A stretch of DNA of 64,000 nt from JBJXGE01 sp046154185. Lineage in GTDB: Bacteria > Planctomycetota > UBA8108 > UBA1146 > JAJFFE01. Shown here piece by piece: positions 54,222 through 63,853 of the stretch. The position numbers were made by a program, and so were the translations under genes. The notes under the pieces were generated by a model. The model was not told the DNA's origin. It saw only the letters and a program-made list of their open reading frames with translations, and did not search any database. Positions within the stretch are counted from its first letter, which is position 1. Each line of letters opens with the position of its first letter. The stretch lies in the NCBI GenBank assembly GCA_046154185.1, contig JBJXGE010000070.1, positions 258,725 to 322,724 of the forward strand, read 5' to 3'.

Positions 54222-55973
54222 ATGCGCCCGATTCCTGTCGTGCTCTTCGTCGGCATCGCGATCGGCGGACCGGCGTGGGGACAGAATGCAACACCGACTG
54301 CGACGGCGGGCCCAGCGACGGTGAATTCGCCGCTCGCGGCGATTCTCATCGATGAGCTCGATCACACGATGAAGAGTCTCACGACGGAAGATGGCACGAA
54401 GCCGTATTACGTCGCCTACACCGCGACCGATATCAGTTCGGTTGTGGTCGCGGCGAGTCTCGGCGCGCTCGAAAATCGCGATGCGGATCGCAGCCGTCTG
54501 CTCGATGTCGACCTGCGCGTCGGCAGCTACGAACTCGACAATACGCGCGAGATTCGCGGCGGGCGCGGCGGCGGCTTCGATGCCGGCGGCGCCGCGCGCG
54601 GTCGGCCACTCCCGCTCGAGGATGACGCGCTTGCGATCCAGCACGCGCTTTGGCGCGCCACCGATCGCGCCTTCGACGCCGCGCTCGAACGACTCAAGCG
54701 CGTGCAAACCAACATGAAGACCACGGTGCGCGAAGAGACCGAAGTCCCGGACTTTTCGAAAGAGACGCCGAGCGTCTATCAAGAACCGCGTGTCGAACTC
54801 AACCTCGACCTCGATGCGTGGGCCACGCGCGTTCGCCGGCTGTCGCGAGTCGCGCTCGCGCATCCGCTGATCTACGACTCGAGCGTCACGCTCGCCGGCA
54901 CGGCCGAAAATCGCGTGATGGTGTCGAGCGAAGGCGCGCGCGTCATCACGGGACGCAAACTCATTCGCGTCATCGTCAGCGCGGCGACGAAAGCCGAAGA
55001 CGGTATGGAGCTGAGTCAAAGCCAAATCTTCGACGCCGCCAGTGAGTCGGGATTGCCGAGCGACGCCGAGATTCAAGCGGCGTTCGAAAAAGTGATCGCG
55101 ACGGTGCTTGGCTTGCGCGCCGCGCCGCTCGTCGAGCCGTTCACGGGGCCGGCGATCTTGATGAATCGCGCGAGCGGCGTTTTCTTCCACGAGATCTTCG
55201 GTCACCGCATCGAAGGCCATCGGCAGAAGAGCGCTGAAGAGGGCCAAACGTTCACGAAAATGGTGTCGAAACCGGTGCTGCCCGAGTTCCTGAGCGTGAT
55301 CGACGACCCGACGCGTGCGCAGCTCGGCGCGCAAGACTTGCGCGGTTTTTATCGGTACGACGACGAAGGAATCCCCGCTCAGCGCGTCGACTTGGTGAAG
55401 GACGGACTCTTGCGGACGTTTCTGTTGTCGCGTTCACCGCTCGAGGGTCACTCGCAATCGAACGGCCACGGGCGTCGCGAGCCGGGGCGTGAAGCGGTTT
55501 CGCGGCAAGGCAACTTGATGGTCGAGTCGACACGGACGGTGCCGATCGAAAAGCTGCGCGAAATGTTGCGGGAAGAGTGTCGCAAGCAAGCGAGGCCTTT
55601 CGGCTACGTGTTCGAGGACATCACTGGCGGGTTCACGACGACGACGCGCGGCGGACCGCAAGCGTTCAAAGTGCTGCCCGTCGTCGTGTGGCGTGTGTAC
55701 GCCGACGGCCGCGCCGACGAACTCGTGCGCGGCGTCGATATCGTCGGCACGCCGCTCTCTTGTTTCTCCAAGATCATCTGCACGGGCGACGACCCCGCGG
55801 TTTTCAACGGCAGCTGCGGCGCCGAATCCGGCTGGGTGCCGGTCTCCGCGGTGTCGCCGAGCATCCTTGTCGAGCAGATCGAGATCGAAAAACGCGAGCG
55901 GTCGCAGAGTCGGCTCCCGATACTACAGCCGCCTGTCGCCGAGCAGCCGGTCGTTGAAAAGAAAGAGCGGTAG
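54222..55973 (+). CDS. Exported TldD-like metallopeptidase
   Basis: A 583-aa protein of the TldD/PmbA family. The zinc motif HEIFGH (H323, E324, H328) and further HRIEGH are intact, followed by DLRGFYRYDDEGIPAQRVDLV and SNGHGR, as in TldD. Unlike cytoplasmic TldD it starts with a signal peptide (about 1-21) and has a Gly/Arg-rich insert near residue 110-130. GGAGG lies 6 nt before the ATG. The next gene, 2 bp on, encodes a partner lacking the zinc site, so the two should form the heterodimer known for TldD/TldE, which degrades unfolded or modified peptides, here probably outside the cytoplasm. Confidence 0.85.
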   Translation: MRPIPVVLFVGIAIGGPAWGQNATPTATAGPATVNSPLAAILIDELDHTMKSLTTEDGTKPYYVAYTATDISSVVVAASLGALENRDADRSRLLDVDLRVGSYELDNTREIRGGRGGGFDAGGAARGRPLPLEDDALAIQHALWRATDRAFDAALERLKRVQTNMKTTVREETEVPDFSKETPSVYQEPRVELNLDLDAWATRVRRLSRVALAHPLIYDSSVTLAGTAENRVMVSSEGARVITGRKLIRVIVSAATKAEDGMELSQSQIFDAASESGLPSDAEIQAAFEKVIATVLGLRAAPLVEPFTGPAILMNRASGVFFHEIFGHRIEGHRQKSAEEGQTFTKMVSKPVLPEFLSVIDDPTRAQLGAQDLRGFYRYDDEGIPAQRVDLVKDGLLRTFLLSRSPLEGHSQSNGHGRREPGREAVSRQGNLMVESTRTVPIEKLREMLREECRKQARPFGYVFEDITGGFTTTTRGGPQAFKVLPVVVWRVYADGRADELVRGVDIVGTPLSCFSKIICTGDDPAVFNGSCGAESGWVPVSAVSPSILVEQIEIEKRERSQSRLPILQPPVAEQPVVEKKER

Positions 55974-55975
55974 TC

Positions 55976-58423
55976 ATGAAGTCGATCTGCTCCCACGGTT
56001 TCGTGCTGGCACTCTTGGCCTGCGCAGAAGTCGTTGCACCACTCGCCCGTCTCGAAGCCGACGATGAAGATGTCGTGATCCGCGCGCTCGTCGATGAGCT
56101 GAAACGCTCGATGACGCTCCAGCTCGAAGACTTGGCGAAGCCGTATTTCATTCAGTACACGGTCGACGAAGGTGTGACGCAGCGCATCTCGGCGAGCTAC
56201 GGCGCGCTTGTCGACTCGGACCGCACGCAATCGCGGCGTTTGCAAAACCAAGTTCGAGTCGGCGGCCCCGACCTCGACAACACGAATTTCCAAGGCAGCG
56301 GCGGCGCAGGTGGACGCGGGATCGGCGCGCGCGGCGCCGGCGGCGGTGGCGCGGCGGCGCTCCCGATCGACGACGACTACACGGCGCTGCGCCAAGTGAT
56401 TTGGCGCGCGACCGATCAGGCGTACAAGTCCGCGGTCGAGACGTTTACCGAAAAACGCGCGTATATGGAGGGCAAGGAGCTCACCGATCGTCCGCAGGAT
56501 TTTTCGCCCGGATCGAAGGTCGAGCGCATATCGCCGAAAGTGCGGCTCGATCCCGAAGTCGCGGCGTGGGAGGCGAAACTCCGCGAGCTGTCAAAGCGAT
56601 TCAACGACTACGCGCACGTGCTGGACGCCAGTGTCGATCTCGCCGCGTGGGCCCGCAACCGTTACCTCGTGAACAGCGAAGGCACGCGCGTTCGCGATGG
56701 CGACGCCGGCGTCACACTCACGCTGCGCGCCGAAGTGCAGGCGGACGACGGCCAACGTCTTTTCGATCAGCTCGAGTATCGCGCGGACGCGGTCGCCAAA
56801 TTGCCGTCGGTCGAAGTGATCGCCGCCGACCTCGACGCGTTCGCGGCACGGCTCAAAAAACTCCGCGACGCGCCGCGCCTCGATGAATTTCGTGGTCCCG
56901 TGTTGTTCGATGGCGCCGCGTCGGCCCAACTCTTCTTCGAATTGCTGGGGGCTGGCGTGGCTGGGCAGCCGGAAGCGGTTGGAACCCAGCGTCGGCGCTT
57001 CCGCGAATCAGAGAGTCTCGAAAAGCGCGTCGGCAAGAAGATCCTGCCCGACTCGATGAATGTCTACGACGATCCACGCGCACCGAGCTACCAAGGGCAA
57101 ACCCTTGCCGGCTATTACGAGATCGATGACGAAGGGACGCCGGCCGAGCGCGTCGACCTCGTGGTCGAAGGCAAGCTCACGGAATTGTTGATGTCGCGCG
57201 TGCCGACGAAGCAATTCCAAGAATCGAACGGACACGGTCGTCGCGGGCTCGGCGGCGCGCCGCGCGCGGCGGCGGCGTGTCTCTATGTGGAATCACAAGC
57301 CGGGAAGCCCGCCGACGAATTGAAGCAGGCGCTCATCGCCGCGGCGAAAGAGCAAGGACTCGAATACGCGTTGCGGGTTTCGTCGCTCGGCGGCTCACCC
57401 GCGGGTGGGCGCGCCGGCGCGGGCGGTCGCCCGGGCGGACGCGCGGGCGCGCGCGGCGCGGGCGGTGGCGGCGAGAGCGCGCTCGTCAGCGACCCGCTCT
57501 CGATCCTGAAGGTCTACGTCGCCGATGGTCGCGAGGAACGCGTGCGAGCGTGCGAGTTCAACGAGCTCGATGTCGCCACACTCCGCACGATCGCCGCGAC
57601 CGGCAACCACGGCACGGTCCTTAACACGAACGTCGGCAGCGCGCCGGTCTCGGTCATCGCCCCGGCGATCCTGCTCGACGAAGTCGAACTCGTCGGAATC
57701 CAGGACGAAGCGCAGCGGAAGCCGACTCTGCTGCCGCCACACGCGCGGCCGGTCACGGCGCCACAAAAGTCCGGCGCGAAAACTGGATCGTTGAAGTTCA
57801 AGCCGAAGACGATGTCCTTCAATGCGCTCTCCGAAGATGAGGCGAAGAAGATTGAAACGACAGTAAACCGCTATCTCCATTTTTGCGGTATCGACGGTAC
57901 CGCGCACATCGATGGGGACTTGTTGGAGATCCAGGGTATTCGCGGAGTCACCGAAAGCGAAATGACCACCCTGCTGAATGACTGCGGACAGATCGTTATC
58001 TACCGGAATGCCAAACCGCAGGACGCGGACTACGCGACGCGCAGCAAGCGTGTGTTGCGGATGAAACGAATGTCAGACTTGTCGGCCGAAGTGTACGAGT
58101 CCCCGCGGTGCGTGCTGGGTGAAAAGTTCGTCGAGAAATACGAAGAGTCGATCGACATGTTTGGGAAACCAGCGCTATGCATTTGGCTCAAGGAAGATGC
58201 GCAGGGCGCGTTCTTCGAGTTCGTCAATGAGAACGTGCCCGTTCATCTCACGTGGGCACTAGGCACGCGAGTGCTAAGTACGGTGACGGTAGTGGAAGTC
58301 CTCGGTCGCGACCGCCGCGTGGGGTGGATTTCACTCGAAAATGCGAAACTGGCGCGACCCTTCTTGGAATTGCTGGAGTTCGGGTCACTTCCCGATGAAC
58401 TCGCTTGGGTCGAAGATAAGTAA
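55976..58423 (+). CDS. Exported TldE/PmbA-like subunit fused to a SecD-P1-like domain
   Basis: An 815-aa protein. After a signal peptide (about 1-25) residues 30-600 align by eye with the preceding TldD-like protein, but the HEIFGH site is FELLGA (E322 only), so no zinc can bind; TldE/PmbA subunits share this loss. Two Gly/Ala/Arg-rich inserts are present. From about residue 604 a 212-residue tail resembles the periplasmic P1 region of SecD: IETTVNRYLHFCGIDGTAHI, LEIQGIRGVTESEMTTLL, IVIYRNAKP, then a head with FGKPALCIWLKEDAQGAFFEF and ENAKLARPFLELLEFGSLPD. The tail has no membrane segments and is visibly less GC-rich. The first part is well supported; the tail assignment is moderately so. 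Confidence 0.75.
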   Translation: MKSICSHGFVLALLACAEVVAPLARLEADDEDVVIRALVDELKRSMTLQLEDLAKPYFIQYTVDEGVTQRISASYGALVDSDRTQSRRLQNQVRVGGPDLDNTNFQGSGGAGGRGIGARGAGGGGAAALPIDDDYTALRQVIWRATDQAYKSAVETFTEKRAYMEGKELTDRPQDFSPGSKVERISPKVRLDPEVAAWEAKLRELSKRFNDYAHVLDASVDLAAWARNRYLVNSEGTRVRDGDAGVTLTLRAEVQADDGQRLFDQLEYRADAVAKLPSVEVIAADLDAFAARLKKLRDAPRLDEFRGPVLFDGAASAQLFFELLGAGVAGQPEAVGTQRRRFRESESLEKRVGKKILPDSMNVYDDPRAPSYQGQTLAGYYEIDDEGTPAERVDLVVEGKLTELLMSRVPTKQFQESNGHGRRGLGGAPRAAAACLYVESQAGKPADELKQALIAAAKEQGLEYALRVSSLGGSPAGGRAGAGGRPGGRAGARGAGGGGESALVSDPLSILKVYVADGREERVRACEFNELDVATLRTIAATGNHGTVLNTNVGSAPVSVIAPAILLDEVELVGIQDEAQRKPTLLPPHARPVTAPQKSGAKTGSLKFKPKTMSFNALSEDEAKKIETTVNRYLHFCGIDGTAHIDGDLLEIQGIRGVTESEMTTLLNDCGQIVIYRNAKPQDADYATRSKRVLRMKRMSDLSAEVYESPRCVLGEKFVEKYEESIDMFGKPALCIWLKEDAQGAFFEFVNENVPVHLTWALGTRVLSTVTVVEVLGRDRRVGWISLENAKLARPFLELLEFGSLPDELAWVEDK

Positions 58424-58441
58424 GGGAAAGGCTGACACAGG

Positions 58442-59179
58442 ATGAAACTTTTTGGATCGCTACTCGTGTCGCTGTGTCTCGCGAGCGCGCCGGCGTTCGC
58501 CGGAACTCCGCAGCTCATCCGCGGCGAGTGCAACGGCGACGGGCTCTTCAACATCGCCGACGGCATCGCGCTCTTGGGGTTTCTGTTCCCGGCCGGACCG
58601 CCACCGGTGCTCGGTTGTGAGGATGCGTGCGACGGCAATGATGATGGCGCGCTCAACATCGCGGACGTCGTGACTATTTTGAACGCGCTCTTTGTGCCGG
58701 GCTCGCCACCGATCCCGGCGCCGCATCCGAGCTGCGGCGCGGATCCCACGGTCGACGCGCTCGATTGCGCGATCGACACCCCGACCTGTCCCCCGCCGGG
58801 CGGTTCGTTGCCGATCACGCTGATCGCACAAGGTTCGTTCTCGGGCCTTCCGAACGGCGACTTCCTCGCGACGACTTCTCAGACGTGGGGAATGCTGTGG
58901 ACCCAACACTCGAGCGGGGTCACGCCACCGCCGCCCGTGCCGCCCATCGATTTCACGACCGACATGGTCATCGGCTCCATCCGCGACTACGGACCGGGCT
59001 CGACGCTCACGTTCATCTCCGTCGACGCGCTACCGGGCTTCGTCGTGGCATCGCTCGAGGTCGAACAGTGCCCGTCGCCGCTGCCGGTGGTCACGATGCC
59101 GTTCGTGTTCATTTCCGTGCCGCTCACGCCCGGCGCGTTGGATGTCGAGGAGTCACTCGCGGTCCCGCCGTGTCCGTGA
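58442..59179 (+). CDS. Secreted protein with dockerin-like pair and PrcB-like domain
   Basis: A 245-aa protein. A signal peptide (about 1-20) is followed directly by two calcium-loop units (GECNGDGLFNIADG, DGNDDGALNIADV) and the CGADPTVDALDC motif; here the module is N-terminal, not C-terminal as elsewhere in the window. The last 110 residues (WGMLWTQHSSG, DFTTDMVIGSIRDYG, VTMPFVFISV) resemble the PrcB protease-complex domain. It lies 18 bp after the TldE-like gene and may be cotranscribed. The function is unknown. Confidence 0.7.
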   Translation: MKLFGSLLVSLCLASAPAFAGTPQLIRGECNGDGLFNIADGIALLGFLFPAGPPPVLGCEDACDGNDDGALNIADVVTILNALFVPGSPPIPAPHPSCGADPTVDALDCAIDTPTCPPPGGSLPITLIAQGSFSGLPNGDFLATTSQTWGMLWTQHSSGVTPPPPVPPIDFTTDMVIGSIRDYGPGSTLTFISVDALPGFVVASLEVEQCPSPLPVVTMPFVFISVPLTPGALDVEESLAVPPCP

Positions 59180-59337
59180 CCAGCGAAGGCACACACGGAT
59201 TTCATCGAGCAGTTGGATGCGCGGCTGACGAATCTGAGAGGGCCTGAAGGTCTCGACGGAGCAATGCCCAGGGTTCGCCGGCTTGGCGGCCTACCCTCGA
59301 TTCGGCACACCCCGGGTAACGAGTTGGAGCGAGTTCC

Positions 59338-61413
59338 TCACGCCCCCTCGAGGCCCAACATATCCGGCGTCATATTCGACGTGGGTTCGGCGCCCGCGGC
59401 GCGGGCGGCGGGTTTGGCGGCGGCCGGCTTCGGGGTCGGCGACGAGTTGGTCTCGGCGGAATCGGGCTCGAGCGATTTCGGGAGTGCGAACCCGAGGAGT
59501 GTGTAGATTTCGCGATCGCTCAGCACTTCCTTCTCGAGCAGTTCCTCCGCCAGCTTCTCGAGCTTCACGCGTTCTTTCCGCAACAGCTCGAGCGCGGTTT
59601 GGTAGGCCTTGTCGATCAAACGGCGAATTTCATCGTCGATCAGCATCGCCGTGTGCTCGCTGAAGTGTTTCGTCTCACCGAGTTCACGGCCGAGGAACAC
59701 ATGCTCTTCGCCCCGGCGGAACGACACGGGACCGAGTTTCTCGCTCATGCCCCACCGGCATACCATGCGCTCGACGAGGCCGGTCGACTGCATGAGATCG
59801 TTCTCGGCGCCGGTCGTGAACTCGCCGAACACAAGCTCCTCGGCCGCGCGACCCCCGAGCATGATCACCACGCGATTCGTGAGGTACGTGCGCGAGTAGC
59901 TGTTGATGTCCTCGACCGGGAGTTGCATGGTCACGCCGAGCGTGCGACCCCGCGGCACGATCGTCACGCTCTGCACCGGATCAGCGCCCGGCAACAGCAA
60001 CGCGAGTAACGCGTGCCCCGACTCGTGGTACGCCGTGAGCCGTTTATCTTGCTGATTCATCGATTCGTCGCGCAACGTGCCGAGCAGAATCTTGTCCTTC
60101 GCGCGCTCGAAGTCGCGGTGCACGACTTGCTCTTTGCCTTCCCGCGCCGCCAGCAGCGCCGCCTCGTTCGCGAGATTGCGCAAGTCAGCACCCGAGAAGC
60201 CGATGGTCGCGCGCGCCAGCGTGTCGAGATCGACATCCGGTCCGAGCGGAATATTACGCGTGTGCACTTGCAGGATCTGCTTGCGGCCATCGCGTTGTGG
60301 CCGCTCGACCACAACTTGCCGATCGAAGCGTCCCGGCCGCACGAGTGCCGGATCAAGCACGTCCGGCCGGTTGGTCGCGGCGAGCACGATGACGTTTTCG
60401 TTGGTCTCAAAGCCGTCCATCTCAGACAGGATTTGATTCAACGTTTGCTCGCGTTCGTCGTGTCCACCGCCAAGTCCGGCGCCGCGCGAGCGGCCGACCG
60501 CATCGATCTCATCGATGAAAACGATGCACGGCGAACTCTTCTTCGCTTCGTCAAACAGCTCCCGCACGCGGGAAGCGCCCATACCAACGAACAGTTCGAT
60601 GAACTCCGAGCCCGAGATCGAGAAAAACGGCACGCCGGCCTCGCCCGCGACGGCCCGCGCGAGCAGCGTCTTGCCGGTGCCCGGCGGCCCGACCAGCAGC
60701 ACACCCTTCGGTATCTTCGCGCCGAGTTTTGAGTAGCGCTCGGGGTGCTTCAAAAAGCTGACGATCTCGAGTAGCTCCTGCTTGACGTTCTTGAGGCTCG
60801 CGACGTCGCGGAACGTGATGACACTCTTGTCCTTCTCGAAGCGCTTCGCGCGATTGCCGCCGAAGCGCCCGAAGAACCCCGGCCCGCCCATCTGCTTGCG
60901 CACACGACCGGCCATGTACCAAAAGAGCGCGAACAACAACAAGAACGGCAGGATCTGCATCAGGATCACGGTGAGGAATGGGTCGCCCGGCACTTTGAAA
61001 AACACCGTGTCCGGCGGAAGCGCCTTGAGAGTCTCGCCAAGCCGTTCGCTGAAATAATTGCCGTCCTTCGTCGCGCAGCGCAGCTTGCCAAAAGGTCGCA
61101 GCTCGGCGCCGGGCTCATCCGTCACGGGCAACTGCATGTCGTTTTTGAGCGTGAGCACGAAAACGTTGTGGCTGACCTCTTCGACTTTCTTAACGTTTTC
61201 GCGCGCCTCGAGCTCGGCGACGAAACGATTGAAGTCGACGTCGCGAACATCACGACCGCCGTAACCGTCCGAAAGTTGGCTGACGACGAGATACAGGAGG
61301 ACGAAGAGCATCAGGATCCAAATCCAGCTCTTCGAGGAACCGCGGGCGCCGCCCTCGGGTTTCGCATCCCCACCCGTCGGCGGCGTATTCGGCTTCGTTG
61401 TCTTGACGGTCAT
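59338..61413 (-). CDS. ftsH: ATP-dependent zinc metalloprotease FtsH
   Basis: A 691-aa inner-membrane AAA protease. It has two membrane segments (about 29-47 and 147-165) around a periplasmic domain, Walker A GPPGTGKT, Walker B IVFIDEIDAVG, SRH region RPGRFDRQVVV and the zinc site HESGH near residue 460. It degrades membrane and misfolded cytoplasmic proteins. The last 40 residues are an Ala/Pro-rich tail. GAGG lies 5 nt before the ATG. Confidence 0.96.
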   Translation of the reverse strand: MTVKTTKPNTPPTGGDAKPEGGARGSSKSWIWILMLFVLLYLVVSQLSDGYGGRDVRDVDFNRFVAELEARENVKKVEEVSHNVFVLTLKNDMQLPVTDEPGAELRPFGKLRCATKDGNYFSERLGETLKALPPDTVFFKVPGDPFLTVILMQILPFLLLFALFWYMAGRVRKQMGGPGFFGRFGGNRAKRFEKDKSVITFRDVASLKNVKQELLEIVSFLKHPERYSKLGAKIPKGVLLVGPPGTGKTLLARAVAGEAGVPFFSISGSEFIELFVGMGASRVRELFDEAKKSSPCIVFIDEIDAVGRSRGAGLGGGHDEREQTLNQILSEMDGFETNENVIVLAATNRPDVLDPALVRPGRFDRQVVVERPQRDGRKQILQVHTRNIPLGPDVDLDTLARATIGFSGADLRNLANEAALLAAREGKEQVVHRDFERAKDKILLGTLRDESMNQQDKRLTAYHESGHALLALLLPGADPVQSVTIVPRGRTLGVTMQLPVEDINSYSRTYLTNRVVIMLGGRAAEELVFGEFTTGAENDLMQSTGLVERMVCRWGMSEKLGPVSFRRGEEHVFLGRELGETKHFSEHTAMLIDDEIRRLIDKAYQTALELLRKERVKLEKLAEELLEKEVLSDREIYTLLGFALPKSLEPDSAETNSSPTPKPAAAKPAARAAGAEPTSNMTPDMLGLEGA

Positions 61414-61618
61414 TGGTTCCTCACTTATCGGTCGTCCACTGCGCGTAGAACAGGCCGAATCCGCCGCGAGTCTCTCACGGTCTGCTGATCTTGGCTAGCA
61501 CCGCCCGCGACAATCATCGGTGTGTTCGCGCGGTGCAACCATAACGATTCACCCGGCTCTTGCGTCTCAAGATGTCGCGATTGCGCTCTCGGCGGTGCAT
61601 TCGTCGGCACGCCAGGGC

Positions 61619-63853
61619 TCAAAACTGCGCGAGCGCCCGCGCCGCCGCCAAAATGTGTTGGGGTTGCGGCAGGATGACTTCCTCGAGGTCCGGCGCGTAG
61701 GCAACGAAGCAATCGAGCGACCCAACTCGGCGCACCGGAGCGTCGAGCTCGTGGAACAGCTCATCGCCGATGCGCGCCGCGATCTCCGCCCCGTACCCCC
61801 AACTCAACGATTCCTCGTGCGCGACCAACACGCGATGCGTGCGACACACACTCTCGCGAATCGCGTCCCAGTCGTAAGGGTTCAAGGTTCGAAGGTCGAG
61901 TATGTCCGCCTCGAACCCGTGCTCCTCGGCGAGTTGCTTCGCCGCCGCGAGTGATCGCTGCACGAGCGCGCCGTAGGTCACGATCGTGAGATGCTGGCCA
62001 GAACGTACTTTCGCCGCGAGTCCGAACGGAATGGAATAGTCGGGACCCGGATAAGCGCCCTTATTGTAGGTCTGGCGATAGAGGTGTTTGTGCTCCATGA
62101 AAATCACCGGGTCGTCGCAGCGAATCGCCGTGCGCAAAAGACCGTTCGCGTCGAGCGCATTCGACGGCATCACAACACGCAAACCCGGCACGTGCGTGAA
62201 CAGCGTCTCCGCCGACTGACTGTGATAAACCGCGCCGCCGCGCAAGTACCCGCCCGAGGCGACTCGAATTACGACCGGGCAGCTATCCGCGCCGTTCGAG
62301 CGCCAACGGTAATTGGCGAGCTCCGAACGAATCTGATGGTAGGCCGGCCAGATGTAATCGAGAAACTGAATCTCGACGACGGGCTTCATGCCGCGCAGCG
62401 CAAGCCCGACCGCGCGTCCGACGATATTCGCTTCCGCGAGCGGCGAGTTGTAGACGCGTTTCGAGCCAAATTCGCGCTGGAGGCCAGCCGTCACCTTGAA
62501 GACGCCGCCCTTTCCCTTCACATCATTCAGCACGTGCTCGCGACTCGCATCGGCGACATCCTCGCCGAAGATCACGATGCGTTCGTCGCGCCGCATTTCA
62601 TCCCGCAAGCAGGCGTTGATCAAATCCACCATCGTCGTCGGTTGCGCGTCGGCCGCCGGCTTCGGCTCCGTCGCCAGCGCGCGATCGCACGGATCGAAGT
62701 GCGGCGAGTACACGTTCTCGAGCACCGTCGCCGGCGCCGGCTGCGGCGCCAATACGGCGAGGTCGCTCGCGACGCGCACGTCCGCCAACACTTTGGCGCG
62801 AATGGCGTCGAGTTCGGCTTGCGTCGCGATGCCGCGCTCGATCAAGAAACGCGGAAACGCGCGCAGCGGATCGCGCGGCAATTCGCTCTCGCGCTCCGCG
62901 GCCGGCCGGTACGCACGTTCGTCGTCGGAAAGCGAGTGCGAGTACGGCCGCACGACGTGCGCGTGCACGAAGGCCGGACCGTTGCCGGCGCGCGTAAACG
63001 CGAGCGCGCGTTGAAACGCGCCATAGCATTCGACCGGATCACAGCCGTTGATCTCGAGAATCAGCAAGTTTGGAAAACCCGCCACAAGCTTGGAAATCGA
63101 GCCGCCGGCGGTATTCACTTCAACCGGCACACTGATCGCATAGCCGTTGTCTTCGACCACGAAAACGACCGGGAGTTTCAAGTTGCAGGCGGTGTTGAGA
63201 CCTTCCCACACTTCGCCCTCGCTCGTCGTCCCGTCACCGATCGTGACGTAGGCGACCTCGTCCGCTTGCCAACGACGCAGTCGCGGCCGGAGCCCCGGCA
63301 AGTCGCGGCCCTTCGTGAACGCCTCCGCACAACCGACGGCGTGCAGCACTTGACTCCCGGTGCAGCTCGATTGATTCGGCACGTTCAAGCGCTCGTGGCC
63401 CCAGTGGCTCGGCATTTGGCGGCCGGCGCCCGCCGGTTCATCCGCCGCGGCGACCGCGGTCTTCAACATCTCGAGCGGCGTCTGGCCAAGCTGCAACATC
63501 AACGCGCGATCGCGATAGTACGGAAAGAACCAGTCCTTGCCGGCGCGCAGAGCTTTGCCCGCGGCGACACCGATCGCCTCGTGCCCAACCCCGTTGATCT
63601 GAAAGAAAATCTTGTTGCGCTGCTTCAGCCGAATCTCTTCGTCATCGATCTCGCGACTGAGCGCCATCACACGGTACATGTCGATGAGATCGGCCGGTTT
63701 GAGACCGTGCAGGGGATCGGCCGGCGATGAGGTCTTCGTCGTGGCCGCAGCTTCGAGACACGCGCCGGTCGCCCGTGCACCGCGATGGGAGTCGCCGTTA
63801 TTCGAGGCTGCGCCGGAGGCGCCCGCCGCAGGTTCGGTCCGTTTGGTCTTCAT
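61619..63853 (-). CDS. Fused alpha-beta E1 component of a 2-oxoacid dehydrogenase
   Basis: A 744-aa protein joining both E1 subunits. The alpha part (about 40-370) has the thiamine diphosphate motif GDGTTSEGEVWEG...VVEDN. The beta part (about 415-744) has GEDVADASREHVLNDV, YNSPLAEANIVGRAVGLALRG and the C-terminal HEESLSWGYGAEIAARI. It decarboxylates a 2-oxoacid and passes the acyl group to a lipoyl E2; branched-chain 2-oxoacids are the most likely substrates judging from the alpha part, but pyruvate is possible. The N-terminal 45 residues are low-complexity. No E2/E3 genes lie in the window. Confidence 0.9.
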   Translation of the reverse strand: MKTKRTEPAAGASGAASNNGDSHRGARATGACLEAAATTKTSSPADPLHGLKPADLIDMYRVMALSREIDDEEIRLKQRNKIFFQINGVGHEAIGVAAGKALRAGKDWFFPYYRDRALMLQLGQTPLEMLKTAVAAADEPAGAGRQMPSHWGHERLNVPNQSSCTGSQVLHAVGCAEAFTKGRDLPGLRPRLRRWQADEVAYVTIGDGTTSEGEVWEGLNTACNLKLPVVFVVEDNGYAISVPVEVNTAGGSISKLVAGFPNLLILEINGCDPVECYGAFQRALAFTRAGNGPAFVHAHVVRPYSHSLSDDERAYRPAAERESELPRDPLRAFPRFLIERGIATQAELDAIRAKVLADVRVASDLAVLAPQPAPATVLENVYSPHFDPCDRALATEPKPAADAQPTTMVDLINACLRDEMRRDERIVIFGEDVADASREHVLNDVKGKGGVFKVTAGLQREFGSKRVYNSPLAEANIVGRAVGLALRGMKPVVEIQFLDYIWPAYHQIRSELANYRWRSNGADSCPVVIRVASGGYLRGGAVYHSQSAETLFTHVPGLRVVMPSNALDANGLLRTAIRCDDPVIFMEHKHLYRQTYNKGAYPGPDYSIPFGLAAKVRSGQHLTIVTYGALVQRSLAAAKQLAEEHGFEADILDLRTLNPYDWDAIRESVCRTHRVLVAHEESLSWGYGAEIAARIGDELFHELDAPVRRVGSLDCFVAYAPDLEEVILPQPQHILAAARALAQF

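Noticed and set aside
57395..57480. Gly/Arg/Ala repeat in the TldE-like gene considered as an inserted repeat element
   Set aside because: It is low-complexity coding sequence in frame, and a shorter version occurs at a different position in the same gene and in its neighbour.
61991..63730. 579-codon open frame opposite the E1 gene
   Set aside because: It is antisense to a clear two-subunit E1 with conserved motifs, is Arg/His-rich without domains, and such long mirror frames are expected in GC-rich codon usage.
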